This document shows, piece after piece, positions 16,085 through 23,907 of a stretch of 36,887 nt of DNA. Position 1 is the first letter of the stretch, and each line of letters starts with the position of its first letter. The stretch covers positions 1 through 36,887 of IMG/VR virus record IMGVR_UViG_3300034375_006069. One strand, 5' to 3'. The position numbers and the translations under genes were made by a program. Under the pieces are notes generated by a model. It saw only the letters and a list, made by a program, of their open reading frames with translations, did no database searches and was not told the origin of the DNA. This DNA is from a virus.

Positions 16085-19020
16085 CACTCTCCCCGGCTCG
16101 CTCGACGACCGGCCTCGGCCATCGGCTGAATGAACTTGCGAGTCATCTCCCCGTGGATCCCGTTGCCCAGCACCTTCTTCGCCTGGCCCCAGTTGTCGGG
16201 GATCTTGAAGCTGTCCGGCAGGCCCATCAGCCGAGCCATCATCCGCCCCGTGACCCGCTTCACGCGCCCGTCCGGCATCATGATTCGCGGAACGCTGGCG
16301 GCTGTAGAGGTGAGCGTCGGCGCTGCCCCGCCGGCATTGGCTGCATAGGCGCGGCCCTTGCTCGCGGAACCGCCCATCGTGATGATGGGCTGGCTCGGGT
16401 CCAGGAGGCCGTCGTCGATGTCCTTGCGGAGCCGGCGCACCTCCCAACTCTCATTCCCACCCCGGCCCTTGAACGGCATGTCGGGTGCGTCGTCGATCAG
16501 GTCTTCGACGAGCGCATACCAGTCGGAGGGGCCGGACTTCTCCGGCAGAGCAGGCAGAGGCCCGTCCAGGCTGGCCCGAATCAGAAGCCGAGGCCGATGC
16601 TGAGCTCCGCCGTAGTCGGCCGGGTTCACGATCTGGACATCGACCGCGTAGCCTTCGTTGTCCAAAGCATCGAGGATCTCGTCGAAGAGGACGGTCTTCT
16701 CGTAGCCCGGGACGTTCTCGATCGTGACCGCCGGCGGCTTCGCGGCAGAGATGACCTCGACCACCTTGTCGGCGCTCTTCTGGTCGAAGGTGTCGATCTC
16801 GCGACCCCTCTTCGCGCAGCTCAGGTTCTTACATACCGGCGAGGCGTGGTAGAGGTCTGCGCCTTCGACTTCGCTCGGATCGACATCGAACACGCTCCTG
16901 GGCTCGTAGTTCGTCCCGTGAGCCTCGTTGTAGTTGCCCACGATGCCGGCGTCGTACTCGACGGCAGAGATGCTTTCATGCGGCCCGATAGCGCCCTCGA
17001 CTGTGCCAGTGCCCGAGAAGTGCGTCGCGATCCGCGGAAGCGCGGGCTGCGGAGCGCCGGCCAGCGTTTCGATCTGCGCGTTGTCTCGAGGGATAAAGAG
17101 GCTGGAGGTCGAGGGCGCGGGTTCCACAGCAACAGGTTGGTCTGGCGTCAAAGCGATGTACGACCGGCCCGGCTGGACATCCTGGCCAGTCCCGAGAAGG
17201 TTCAAGCCCGAATCGAACTGGTTGTCGTAGTAGAAACCCTTGATGCCTAGCGGCTCCACTGCGTCTCTCATCAACCGATTGACCGCCAGCGCGAACTCTT
17301 CAGGGTCAGTCGCAAGCTCGTCTTCGATGGCTTCATAGCGATCCATCAGTTCGCCGAAGCGGTCGTTGTCGATGAATCCTCTGTCCGCCAGATCCTCAAT
17401 CAATCGGAACGCCGTGAAGCCATTCCCTTGACCTGCGATCTCGACGAAGCCCTTCGTGTCGAGGTCGTACTCGCGCGAGGTCAGGTTGCTCGGCAGTCGC
17501 CCGCCCTTGATCGCGGCGTTTGTCGCGAGTTCCGGGCTCGCCGCAAAATGGAACCCGATCTCCGAGCGGCGCGGGTCGAAAGCGTCGAAGTCGGCGTCAG
17601 TCGAGTGATAGACGCGAGTCGGTCCCCCGACCGTGCGATACGGCGCGCCCACCGGCATGTCGCCGATCAGGTCGGGGTCGGTGCGGCTCGGATCGACGTA
17701 GGTGAGGTCGTCGCTGAACATGACGTAGTTGTGCGACCCGTGGACGCCCTTCTTCCCACGGCTGAGCTGATCGAGGTATTGCGACCCAGGAATGCCCGCG
17801 TCTCGCAGCTTCTCCATGCCCACTCGAGACGGTCTGCCTAGCGTGTCCTTGACGAGATCGCGGCCGGTAAGCTGATCAAGAGTCGGCGCAGTCCGGGCCA
17901 GCGCCTCTTCCGCCTCCGCGCGGGTCGGATAGTCCCCGACGACCTGGCCGTTCACATCGACAGCGCGGTAGTAGTTCGCGTTGTAGTGATCGGCACCGAG
18001 CTGCCCGACCCGGCCGCGAGGCGCGCCGTCTGCGTACTGCGGGAACGCCTTGAGAACCTTCTCTAGAACAGCCGGAGGCTGCTGGCTGAGCGGGAGGTCG
18101 AGGTCGAGCAGGTCTTCCTCGTTCACGTCATGCAGGACGCCGTAGATCGCGTTGCCGCGCTCGATCTCGACACCGTCGTCCAGCGCGTCCATCGCGTGCT
18201 GCTTCTGCGCCTTCAGCCGCTCGATGATCTTGGCGCGCTCAGCCTCTCTGCCGTCGAAGCTACTGCTCGTCTCCGCGAACTCGATGTCTTTATCAAAGCG
18301 CCGCAGGTACACGTCAGCCCCTGCATCCACGTCGTAGTCGGCGCGCTCGATCTCATTCATCAGCCCGCGCAGCGCAATCTGTTGGTCAGTAAGCCCCGAG
18401 CGGTTCGCGACATCCACGATCTCGCCGCCGACTCGGATCTCGTTGGTCTTGCCTCGCTGGTCCCGATACTTGGCAGCGGTGTCTTCAATCTCCGCGCTGT
18501 AGTTCCCGATGCCTTCGACCTGCGCGCCCTCACCCGTAAACGCCTTGTCGAGACGGGTCGTGAGCCGGCCGAGCTCAGGGTTCATGCTCCACCGCTGCGG
18601 CGAGCCGACGAACGCGGGAATCACTGCGAGGTTCAGACCGCCCAGGCCCTTCGCGGCAGCAGCGGCACCGCTTGCGAGCGCGCCGATCTTCCCAGTCGGG
18701 TCGGGCGCAAGCATGTCGATCGCGAACATCGCGGCAGCGGGAGCGCCCTGCTCTTCCGCGTACTGCGTCGCTGCGTCCATCAGATCGACCGATGCGTTGC
18801 CGATGTAAGGGACGCGACGGGCCGCTTCATTCAGCCCGCCGAGCGCGCCCATGATCCCGCCCTGCTGGTAGCCGCGGACGATTTCCGGCACACCGTACTT
18901 CGCGGCACCGATTGCGTAGGCGGGGGCCGAAGCGACTGCTGCCCCGAGGTACGGGAGCGCCCACTGGCCCGCATTCTTCACGTCGCGGAGGTTGCTCAGC
19001 ACGTTGCCACCGGCAGGCAT
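16084..19020 (-). CDS. Giant polyvalent-type protein: two ART/PolyVal regions plus a C5-methyltransferase-like domain
   Basis: A 978-aa multidomain protein. Residues 15-120 are hydrophobic, with AAKYGVPEIV, and are shared with the next gene. Residues 290-445 carry YGVLHDVNEEDLLDLDLPLSQQP and GIPGSQYLDQLSRG...NYVMFSD. Residues 468-635 carry VYHSTDADFDAFD...GFHFAASPELA and SYIALTPDQP. Both are patterns of the ADP-ribosyltransferase-type regions of phage polyvalent proteins. Residues 665-968 show C5-methyltransferase motifs: HFSGTGTVE (I), ASPVCKNLS (IV-like, Cys730), TIENV (VI), QHRPR (VIII) and LGNG (X). PVC replaces the canonical PCQ. Polyvalent proteins are thought to be packaged and injected to modify or protect DNA; delivery here is inferred. 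Confidence 0.75.
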   Translation of the reverse strand: MPAGGNVLSNLRDVKNAGQWALPYLGAAVASAPAYAIGAAKYGVPEIVRGYQQGGIMGALGGLNEAARRVPYIGNASVDLMDAATQYAEEQGAPAAAMFAIDMLAPDPTGKIGALASGAAAAAKGLGGLNLAVIPAFVGSPQRWSMNPELGRLTTRLDKAFTGEGAQVEGIGNYSAEIEDTAAKYRDQRGKTNEIRVGGEIVDVANRSGLTDQQIALRGLMNEIERADYDVDAGADVYLRRFDKDIEFAETSSSFDGREAERAKIIERLKAQKQHAMDALDDGVEIERGNAIYGVLHDVNEEDLLDLDLPLSQQPPAVLEKVLKAFPQYADGAPRGRVGQLGADHYNANYYRAVDVNGQVVGDYPTRAEAEEALARTAPTLDQLTGRDLVKDTLGRPSRVGMEKLRDAGIPGSQYLDQLSRGKKGVHGSHNYVMFSDDLTYVDPSRTDPDLIGDMPVGAPYRTVGGPTRVYHSTDADFDAFDPRRSEIGFHFAASPELATNAAIKGGRLPSNLTSREYDLDTKGFVEIAGQGNGFTAFRLIEDLADRGFIDNDRFGELMDRYEAIEDELATDPEEFALAVNRLMRDAVEPLGIKGFYYDNQFDSGLNLLGTGQDVQPGRSYIALTPDQPVAVEPAPSTSSLFIPRDNAQIETLAGAPQPALPRIATHFSGTGTVEGAIGPHESISAVEYDAGIVGNYNEAHGTNYEPRSVFDVDPSEVEGADLYHASPVCKNLSCAKRGREIDTFDQKSADKVVEVISAAKPPAVTIENVPGYEKTVLFDEILDALDNEGYAVDVQIVNPADYGGAQHRPRLLIRASLDGPLPALPEKSGPSDWYALVEDLIDDAPDMPFKGRGGNESWEVRRLRKDIDDGLLDPSQPIITMGGSASKGRAYAANAGGAAPTLTSTAASVPRIMMPDGRVKRVTGRMMARLMGLPDSFKIPDNWGQAKKVLGNGIHGEMTRKFIQPMAEAGRRASRGE

Positions 19021-20429
19021 TACCGCTGCGCCCTCCGTTTGCGTTCGAGGAATGCGCTGATCGTGTCTACAAGCTCAGCGTCGATCTTCTGAGCCGGGAG
19101 GCCCATCTCGTACCCGCGATAGTTCGACGGGTCTTTGCCAGCGGCGAGCTTGCTGTTGACGTGGTCGCGGTAGAACAACTCCTGCGGCACAAGAGAGTCC
19201 AGACCGCCGAGGTACTCGCCCTTGATCTGCGTGTCGTATGTCGAGTGCGGCACCGCTACTCGAGACGCAGGGATCACGTCGTCTGTCATCTGGGCGAAGG
19301 CGAAGCCCGTGTCGCCTACGTTGACTCCGTACAGCGCAGGGTCTGTGACCGCCTTGCGCGCCGCTCCAGGCTGCGGGAACCCCGCGTAGCGGTGATCCTT
19401 CACCTCCATCAGCTTCACGAACGCCTTGCGGCTATCCCCGCTCGCACCGTCGAGCCACTCTTGCAGTCGCTCTGAACCGACGCCTGGAAAGCTGCGATCG
19501 ACTTTCCGCATGTCGCGGTTGAACGCGCTCCTCCCGCCCGGCTTAATTCGCGCGCCGGGAAGCATCCCTGCCAGCGTGTTCGCGGTGAACTTCGCGTAGT
19601 CAATGCCCTCGGGAGCCTGCGGGAAATACGCGCCGACGACATCGGCGTCGAACTCGTCTTGCAACTCGCGCGTCCTGTTCGCGAGCGTCGTGATCCGGTT
19701 CTCGCCAGACGCCCAGACCGAGCCATCCTTCTGCGACGCCGGGCCGAGCATGAAGTCAGGACCGCCTTCGCGGTACACCGGACGCGCGAGGTCGATGCCG
19801 TCTACGCGCTGCACAAGCCCGCCCAGCGCGCTGCGATCTCCGACGAGCGGGAACGCGACCTTCCCTTCGAGGTCCGCGATGTCGATCGTCTGGCGAGGCG
19901 GCAGTATCTCGGTCGGCAGGACATCGACGCCGATCTCGTCGAACGGCTTGTCGAGCTGCACCTTCTGGAATCCGAAGGGATCGATCTCGTCTGCGAGCAT
20001 CGGCCGAGGCTTGCCCTTCGCGTCTACGACCCCGTCACGATAAACCTTGGGAAGCGTTGGCCCCTTCGCCATCCGGCGGACAGCGCCCTGCGTTCCGCGC
20101 GCGAGGTCGCTGAGGCTCGGGGAAAGAAAGCCCAGCGCCATCTGCGCGCCGGGGCTGACACCCTGAGAGGTCGCGTAGTCGGAAGCAGCGGCCTGGAGAT
20201 CGGCGACGTAGTTCCCGCCCGGCATCATCCGCGTCGCGGCGTCGAGCCCGGAGCCGATTGCGCCCCACCCCTCTTCGGGCACGCGCTTCATGATCTCAGG
20301 GACGCCGTACTTCATCGCGCCGACCGTCGAGTACGCGCCCGTCGCAACGTCTGCGCCCACCGACGCAAGCGCGCCCAGGAACCTGTTCGGCAGGGTCTCG
20401 ACGAACTGCTGCATGCCGCCGCTAGGCAT
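19020..20429 (-). CDS. Second polyvalent/ejection-type protein sharing an N-terminal module
   Basis: A 469-aa protein. ATG 20429, preceded by GGGGGCG, overlaps the TerS stop by eight bases; an in-frame GTG at 20444 is an alternative. About residues 10-115 match the N-terminus of the 978-aa protein: AMKYGVPEIM, hydrophobic helices, a Tyr-Ala-x-x-x-Gly segment and PSLSDLARG. The body has FPLVGDRSALGGLVQRVDGIDLARPVYREGGPDFM and a Trp-Ala-Ser string, patterns I associate with large phage proteins of the polyvalent class. No catalytic triad is seen. Confidence 0.6.
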   Translation of the reverse strand: MPSGGMQQFVETLPNRFLGALASVGADVATGAYSTVGAMKYGVPEIMKRVPEEGWGAIGSGLDAATRMMPGGNYVADLQAAASDYATSQGVSPGAQMALGFLSPSLSDLARGTQGAVRRMAKGPTLPKVYRDGVVDAKGKPRPMLADEIDPFGFQKVQLDKPFDEIGVDVLPTEILPPRQTIDIADLEGKVAFPLVGDRSALGGLVQRVDGIDLARPVYREGGPDFMLGPASQKDGSVWASGENRITTLANRTRELQDEFDADVVGAYFPQAPEGIDYAKFTANTLAGMLPGARIKPGGRSAFNRDMRKVDRSFPGVGSERLQEWLDGASGDSRKAFVKLMEVKDHRYAGFPQPGAARKAVTDPALYGVNVGDTGFAFAQMTDDVIPASRVAVPHSTYDTQIKGEYLGGLDSLVPQELFYRDHVNSKLAAGKDPSNYRGYEMGLPAQKIDAELVDTISAFLERKRRAQR

Positions 20430-20874
20430 CGTCGTCGCCCCCACTCGAGACAGGGGGCGTGTCGCGCCAGCGGAACCGAAGCTCGCCGCCGGCTGGACCG
20501 CTGATCTCGTGCGCGCTCTTCTCGCCGTACTTCGCCCGGTTCATGCGAGCGAGTACCCACTTGCGCGAGTCGATGCGGACCCGGCGAGCGTTCGTGACCT
20601 CGTTCGAGACCGAGACGTGGTCGCCTTCGAGGCCGTCCGCGAGGTCGAGAACCTCGTCGAAGTACCGCTCCGCCTGCGCTTCTCGAGCTTGCGCGTAGTT
20701 GTCCGAAAACTCCGGGGGCGCGTCGGCGCGACCAGAACGCCAGAAATAGACGGTTGAGCGCGCAGGCATCCGCTCTTCAGAGCAGATCCGCGTCAGCGAT
20801 TCGCCGTCAGCCAGGCGTCGCAGGATCTCGTCAGCGATCTCTTCGCTGTAGACGGTAGGTCTACCCAAGCCCAC
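20422..20874 (-). CDS. terS: Terminase small subunit
   Basis: A 150-aa protein starting at GTG 20874. The N-terminus GRPTVYSEEIADEILRRLADGESLTRICSEERMPARSTVYFWRSG is the typical helix-turn-helix DNA-recognition domain of one class of phage TerS (GRPT.Y..E.A..I..RL..GESL..IC....MP...TV..W). The middle is helical, with YFDEVLDLADGLEGD, and ARRVRIDSRKWVLARMNRAKYGEK is another recurrent string. The acidic end DDD is typical too. It binds the packaging site and hands DNA to TerL. Confidence 0.88.
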   Translation of the reverse strand: MGLGRPTVYSEEIADEILRRLADGESLTRICSEERMPARSTVYFWRSGRADAPPEFSDNYAQAREAQAERYFDEVLDLADGLEGDHVSVSNEVTNARRVRIDSRKWVLARMNRAKYGEKSAHEISGPAGGELRFRWRDTPPVSSGGDDDA

Positions 20875-20906
20875 CCCCCGATGGTCTCACGAAGAGAATG
20901 AGCCTT

Positions 20907-20948
20907 CCTAACGCCAAAGCCTCCTAGCCGTTAGGTTCCACGCGGAAC
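20907..20948. promoter_or_regulatory. Two adjacent inverted repeats upstream of terS
   Basis: CCTAACG (20907-20913) and CGTTAGG (20929-20935) form a perfect 7-bp stem with a 15-base loop. Directly next to it, GTTCC-ACGC-GGAAC (20935-20948) forms a 5-bp stem. They sit in the 143-bp gap before the terS start, with the palindromic direct repeats further upstream. They could be operator or packaging-protein sites. No T-run follows either hairpin. Confidence 0.6.
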
Positions 20949-20958
20949 GCAAATCGAG

Positions 20959-20993
20959 CGGGGACACCCGATTTCGACTTTCGATGTCCCCGC
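20959..20993. repeat. Palindrome-ended 35-bp repeat, copy 1
   Basis: Begins CGGGGACA and ends TGTCCCCG C, so the ends are an 8-bp inverted repeat. It is 32/35 identical to the copy at 21026-21060, offset by 67 bp. It lies in the intergenic region upstream of terS. See the packaging-site finding. Confidence 0.85.
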
Positions 20994-21017
20994 CCGTCCG
21001 CATATACGCAAAAGCGT

Positions 21018-21254
21018 CTACACGTCGGGGACACCCGATTCCCGCTTTCGATGTCCCCGCGACCACGCGCGCTGCCTACAGGCGTTCGAGCAAAAGACCT
21101 GAGTGCTACGAAAGGCCCTGAACTCAGCCCAGCATCCTGGAGCGGGGCAGACCGCAACCTCGACCAGGGCCTCGACCCGCTTGACCCGTCTAAGCGGCCC
21201 CACGCGCTCGAGAGCCTTTGAAACTCCCTCCCTCGAGGCTTCGGAATCGCTCAA
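21018..21254 (-). CDS. Small zinc-finger protein (CxxxC...CSxxCRQ type)
   Basis: A 78-aa protein from TTG 21254, in TTGA overlap with the upstream gene. The C-terminal half has CPAPGCWAEFRAFRSTQVFCSNACRQRAW. This is a four-Cys zinc finger of the type C-x4-C...CS-x2-CRQ, frequent at the end of small phage proteins. The N-terminal half is charged. Its last codons overlap repeat copy 2 (21026-21060). The role is unknown, perhaps nucleic-acid binding. Confidence 0.6.
   Translation of the reverse strand: MSDSEASREGVSKALERVGPLRRVKRVEALVEVAVCPAPGCWAEFRAFRSTQVFCSNACRQRAWSRGHRKRESGVPDV
21026..21060. repeat. Palindrome-ended 35-bp repeat, copy 2
   Basis: Same 35-bp element as 20959-20993, with three substitutions in its centre. 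The ends CGGGGACA and TGTCCCCG are fully conserved. It overlaps the 3' end of the zinc-finger gene and encodes its GHRKRESGVP tail. The 32 bases between copies contain a short ACGC-AAAA-GCGT hairpin. Confidence 0.85.
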
Positions 21255-21478
21255 TGACGCCAGCCCGCTGGATAGAACGTCTTCGGAACCCGGCCCTTCA
21301 GTCGATCCCACGCGCGCGCTCGCTCTTCGATCTGCCAACGCTCCGCCGCGCAGCTCGCGCAGTAGCGCCAGGCCGGCTGGTCTCGCCACCACGGGTAGAC
21401 AGAAGACTCCCACCGACTTTCGCACCGGTCGCAGACGTGCGTCGCGGTCCTCACGATCGCTTGGCCTACCTGCCCCAT
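21251..21478 (-). CDS. Small zinc-ribbon protein
   Basis: A 75-aa protein starting at 21478, overlapping the previous stop by one base. It contains THVCDRCESRWESSVY and YCASCAAERW, that is CxxC...CxxC, a zinc ribbon. The rest is aromatic and basic (WWRDQPAW, RAWDRLKGRVPKTFYPAGW). It sits in the leftward early operon among resolvase and terminase genes. The substrate is unknown. Confidence 0.65.
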   Translation of the reverse strand: MGQVGQAIVRTATHVCDRCESRWESSVYPWWRDQPAWRYCASCAAERWQIEERARAWDRLKGRVPKTFYPAGWRH

Positions 21479-21615
21479 CAGTCCTCCGCCTCCTGAACCA
21501 TCCCCACCCGACGCTCACCGTCCGGCTCGCCATTCACCGTCTCGTCGAACCGCGTAAGAAAGTCCATCCACTCCTCCTCCGAACAGTCGAGATCGATCAC
21601 AAACTCGCGACCCAT
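21478..21615 (-). CDS. Very small acidic protein
   Basis: A 45-aa protein beginning MGREFVIDLDCSEEEWMDFL, rich in Asp and Glu. ATG 21615 overlaps the TGA of the resolvase gene (TGATG), and its own stop overlaps the next start. The coupling supports it as a true small gene. The family is not recognised. Confidence 0.6.
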   Translation of the reverse strand: MGREFVIDLDCSEEEWMDFLTRFDETVNGEPDGERRVGMVQEAED

Positions 21616-21986
21616 CAGACTTCCTCCACTCGGATTCGGATCCGCCCATCCTTGGGGCTGACCTTCACCCAGTTGTATGTCGGCGACCCGATCACGCTCG
21701 GCTTGTCGTCCTCGATCACGCCCACCTCGACCAGCCCGTCTTCGACGCTCTTGAACGAGGCGCACAGGTTCGTCACGTCGGGCTCCTTGCTCGAATACCG
21801 CTCGAACGTGACTCGGGCCTTTGAGAGCGGCTCGTCGGGTAGGTAGTGATTCTCGAGGACGGCCTGAGCGACCGCAGCCTTCCAGCGCTTGGCCTCGGCG
21901 TACCGGCTGCGCCAGTGACCACCCCCTGAGCCCGCAACCTGGAGACGAGGAAGGCCCTTCACGAAGATGTCGAGGACGTAACCCAT
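21615..21986 (-). CDS. rusA: RusA-family Holliday junction resolvase
   Basis: A 123-aa protein from ATG 21986, TGATG-coupled to the upstream gene. It has the RusA signature: SSKEPDVTNLCASFKSVEDGL (Asp70, Asn73, Lys79, Asp83) and VIEDDKPSVIG (Asp93/Asp94), then a beta strand before IRIRVEE. RusA enzymes cut four-way DNA junctions symmetrically and, in phages, trim recombination intermediates before packaging. Length is normal. Confidence 0.88.
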   Translation of the reverse strand: MGYVLDIFVKGLPRLQVAGSGGGHWRSRYAEAKRWKAAVAQAVLENHYLPDEPLSKARVTFERYSSKEPDVTNLCASFKSVEDGLVEVGVIEDDKPSVIGSPTYNWVKVSPKDGRIRIRVEEV

Positions 21987-22249
21987 CACCACCTCCAGAC
22001 GAGCAGGCCGGCGAGGACGCAGATCGCGACCTGCGCGCCGATCAGGTAGGCCGTGAAATCGCGATAGGCGTCGCGCACGCGATCGAGGGGGGCGAACTCG
22101 GTCTTCCCCGACGGCATGCCCAGGATGTGATGCACATCGCCTGGAGGCCACTGATTCCACTCCCGAAGCGCGCAGAGCGCCGGAGCGACGAGCCCGAGCG
22201 CGAAGTGTGCGAGCTGCTCAAGCGGCTCTTGCCATACAGGCTTTCCCAT
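21986..22249 (-). CDS. Small phage membrane protein with one C-terminal TM helix
   Basis: An 87-aa protein from ATG 22249, directly after the previous stop. The N-terminal part is soluble, with FALGLVAPALCALREWNQWPPGD. The C-terminus has DFTAYLIGAQVAICVLAGLLVWRW, one strong transmembrane helix. The string RDxxAYxIGA...L is frequent in small phage proteins of unknown function encoded in early operons. The localisation is predicted; the role is unknown. Confidence 0.6.
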   Translation of the reverse strand: MGKPVWQEPLEQLAHFALGLVAPALCALREWNQWPPGDVHHILGMPSGKTEFAPLDRVRDAYRDFTAYLIGAQVAICVLAGLLVWRW

Positions 22250-22465
22250 TCAACCTTCCTCCTTCATATCGACCCAGACGTATTCACGCGCCCGATCGAT
22301 CGCTTCGCGCAGACTGCGCGTACCCATCGAGAACCCGTCGATCACCCAGACCTCGACGCCCTCGACCTCGACCAGATGGAGCGACTCGCCGCACTCAGAG
22401 TCGAGCCAGTCGAGCCTCTTCGAGTCTTCCCACTCGCAGGCCGTCGAACACTCCGCACTACTCAA
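22250..22465 (-). CDS. Small acidic protein, unknown
   Basis: A 71-aa protein. The frame is open further upstream, but TTG 22465, eight bases into the end of the previous gene and behind AAGGAG, is the best-supported start. It has a Trp-rich acidic N-terminus (CEWEDSKRLDWLDSECGES), a beta strand (LHLVEVEGVEVWVIDGFS) and a helix ending in ARYVWVD-like residues. The family is not recognised. Confidence 0.5.
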   Translation of the reverse strand: MSSAECSTACEWEDSKRLDWLDSECGESLHLVEVEGVEVWVIDGFSMGTRSLREAIDRAREYVWVDMKEEG

Positions 22466-22643
22466 AGTGGAACTCCTTCGCCTCGTCGATCGCGAGCTCG
22501 ATCTGCTCCAGAAGGGCCACGAGGACGCGAACACGCGCGTCTGCGAACCAGTTGGTCGAAGGCACCCCGCCGAGACGCTCGTCGATCAGGCCCATCAGCC
22601 TGCGTGCCCTCTGGTCGATCGCGGCCTGTTTCGCGAATGCCAT
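22458..22643 (-). CDS. Small helical protein, unknown
   Basis: A 61-aa protein from ATG 22643, with AAAGG about 8 bases upstream; the frame extends further but lacks a site there. It is helical and charged (RARRLMGLIDERLGG, VRVLVALLEQIELAIDEAKEF), resembling small phage proteins that form helical dimers. The function is unknown. Confidence 0.5.
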   Translation of the reverse strand: MAFAKQAAIDQRARRLMGLIDERLGGVPSTNWFADARVRVLVALLEQIELAIDEAKEFHFE

Positions 22644-22950
22644 GCTTTGCCCTTTCCCTGTATCTCGGATGGATCCCAAGAGAGACGTATCCCGACACCG
22701 CGATGCAAAAGCATCAACTCGGGACAGTCTCCCCAGGCTCGGATTGGAGAGCCCTTCGTTTCCGGCAGGGGGCGTTCCCGGCGCAACTGCTCGCACTGCT
22801 TCCGACGCGACGTAGCCCCGCGCCCGCTCCGACCTGCTTGCGAGTTCGACTCAGGTCTGCCCCTGGTTGGAACGCTATCCACCCACCCGCCAGCAGTAGG
22901 GCTATGTCGAACACGCGGCCCGCCGGCTCGCCACGCGCCCGTGAATGCGC
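22644..22950. other. 307-bp gap without a confident gene
   Basis: No well-supported gene is seen. A weak minus-strand GTG frame at 22714-22914 (66 codons) begins with a short hydrophobic stretch, MFDIALLLAGGWIAF, but lacks a ribosome-binding site. The gap also contains a nested hairpin: TCCCGA (22690-22695) with TCGGGA (22719-22724), enclosing GATGC-AAAA-GCATC (22702-22715). It could be an untranslated regulatory segment or a decayed gene. Confidence 0.5.
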
Positions 22951-23343
22951 TCAGAGAGCGCGCAAACGCTTCGCCTCCATAGCCTCCCGAGCCCGCGCGA
23001 CTCTCTCTCTCGCGGCCTCTTGGCGTGCCTTGACCTGCTCCTCGTGCGTCAACGGTCGCGACCACGGCCCCTCAAGGCCCAGCTCGACCCGCTGTTCCAT
23101 CTTCCCGAGCCTGAAAACGGACTCAGGGTTGAAGAACTTCCGCGGATTGAAGTCGTCCTTCTGGTCGAGACCCTCGTGGTAACGGACGTACCCGTGGACC
23201 GCGGCGACCAGTTCCTCCGGCTCGAACTCGACGAGCAGTTGCTCGACGAGCTTCCGCCGCTCGCTTCGGAGCTTCGGCACGACCTTCTTTCCGTAGTGTG
23301 CGAACGCCTCGACCACGGCGGGCCACGCTTCGTCAGCCTGCAT
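22951..23343 (-). CDS. Putative replication-associated protein
   Basis: A 130-aa charged helical protein from ATG 23343. It has LVEQLLVEFEPEELVAAVHGYVRYHEGLDQKDDFNPRKFFNPESVFR, then a basic C-terminal coiled coil. The string AAVHGYxxxH...F.P..FF..ESVFR is like the C-terminal module of phage replication or helicase-loader proteins. It follows the winged-helix gene with an 11-base overlap, so the two may act together. The assignment is tentative. Confidence 0.45.
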   Translation of the reverse strand: MQADEAWPAVVEAFAHYGKKVVPKLRSERRKLVEQLLVEFEPEELVAAVHGYVRYHEGLDQKDDFNPRKFFNPESVFRLGKMEQRVELGLEGPWSRPLTHEEQVKARQEAARERVARAREAMEAKRLRAL

Positions 23344-23683
23344 CCCGCCCCCCCTGCATCGACGCCAGACCCCACACCGTGGATCTGTCGCGACGGAGGC
23401 CCGTGTCGATCACGACACCCATTTCGACCAGTTCGACCCGGCGGGGCCGCTGCGTCGATCCGCGCAGGCCGAGGATCTCCTGGATCTCTGCGTCGGTCTT
23501 GCCGCCGCTCAGCAGCACGTTCACGATCCGCTGCCGGTCGCCCGTCAGTCGCGGCACCTGGGCTCTCATCGCTTCCGCGGCTGCGCGCGAGGTCTCTGAA
23601 TGCCGCTGAAACGGCAGGCTCTGCTCTCCCCTCACTTCACCCCCCAATCCGTGACCGGATCTGACACCGTCGTCCGGCATCAC
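23333..23683 (-). CDS. Winged-helix DNA-binding protein
   Basis: A 116-aa protein from ATG 23683, ATGA-coupled to the helix-turn-helix gene. Residues 45-110 read VPRLTGDRQRIVNVLLSGGKTDAEIQEILGLRGSTQRPRRVELVEMGVVIDTGLRRDRSTVWGL. This is a winged-helix fold with the recurrent TDxEIQxxL...RPRRxELxxxGVxxxxG pattern of small phage replication-region proteins. It is the second gene of the leftward operon, so it may act in replication or regulation. Confidence 0.6.
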   Translation of the reverse strand: MMPDDGVRSGHGLGGEVRGEQSLPFQRHSETSRAAAEAMRAQVPRLTGDRQRIVNVLLSGGKTDAEIQEILGLRGSTQRPRRVELVEMGVVIDTGLRRDRSTVWGLASMQGGRDAG

Positions 23684-23901
23684 GTCGCGTCGTCTTCGAG
23701 ACGAATCAGATCGACCACGTCCACCACCCCACCGTTAGGAGCAGGAGCAGATTGAGTCGCAGCGACGATCCGACGAACAGAACGCGAGCCGACGAGTTCC
23801 CCACTCAAGGCCCGGAAAACCGTTCGAGCCCCCAGGCCCGCTCGTTCAGCGAAAGCCGCCTGCGACTCGTTTCGAGCCGCCAAGTAGTCACGCAGTCTCA
23901 T
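23680..23901 (-). CDS. Cro/XRE-type helix-turn-helix regulator
   Basis: A 73-aa protein from ATG 23901. Residues 1-50 form a Cro/cI-type HTH: YLAARNESQAAFAERAGLGARTVFRALSGE, with recognition helix GARTVFRAL. The C-terminal part is short and hydrophobic, without a cleavage or oligomerisation domain, so it is Cro-sized. It is transcribed divergently from the 151-aa regulator. Its promoter region contains the perfect operator palindrome at 23912-23929. It is a candidate for the anti-repressor side of the switch. Confidence 0.8.
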   Translation of the reverse strand: MRLRDYLAARNESQAAFAERAGLGARTVFRALSGELVGSRSVRRIVAATQSAPAPNGGVVDVVDLIRLEDDAT

Positions 23902-23907
23902 CCTTCC

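Noticed and set aside
22714-22914. Small membrane-protein gene on the minus strand
   Set aside because: GTG start without a ribosome-binding site, and codon use unlike its neighbours; listed only as a weak possibility within the gap.
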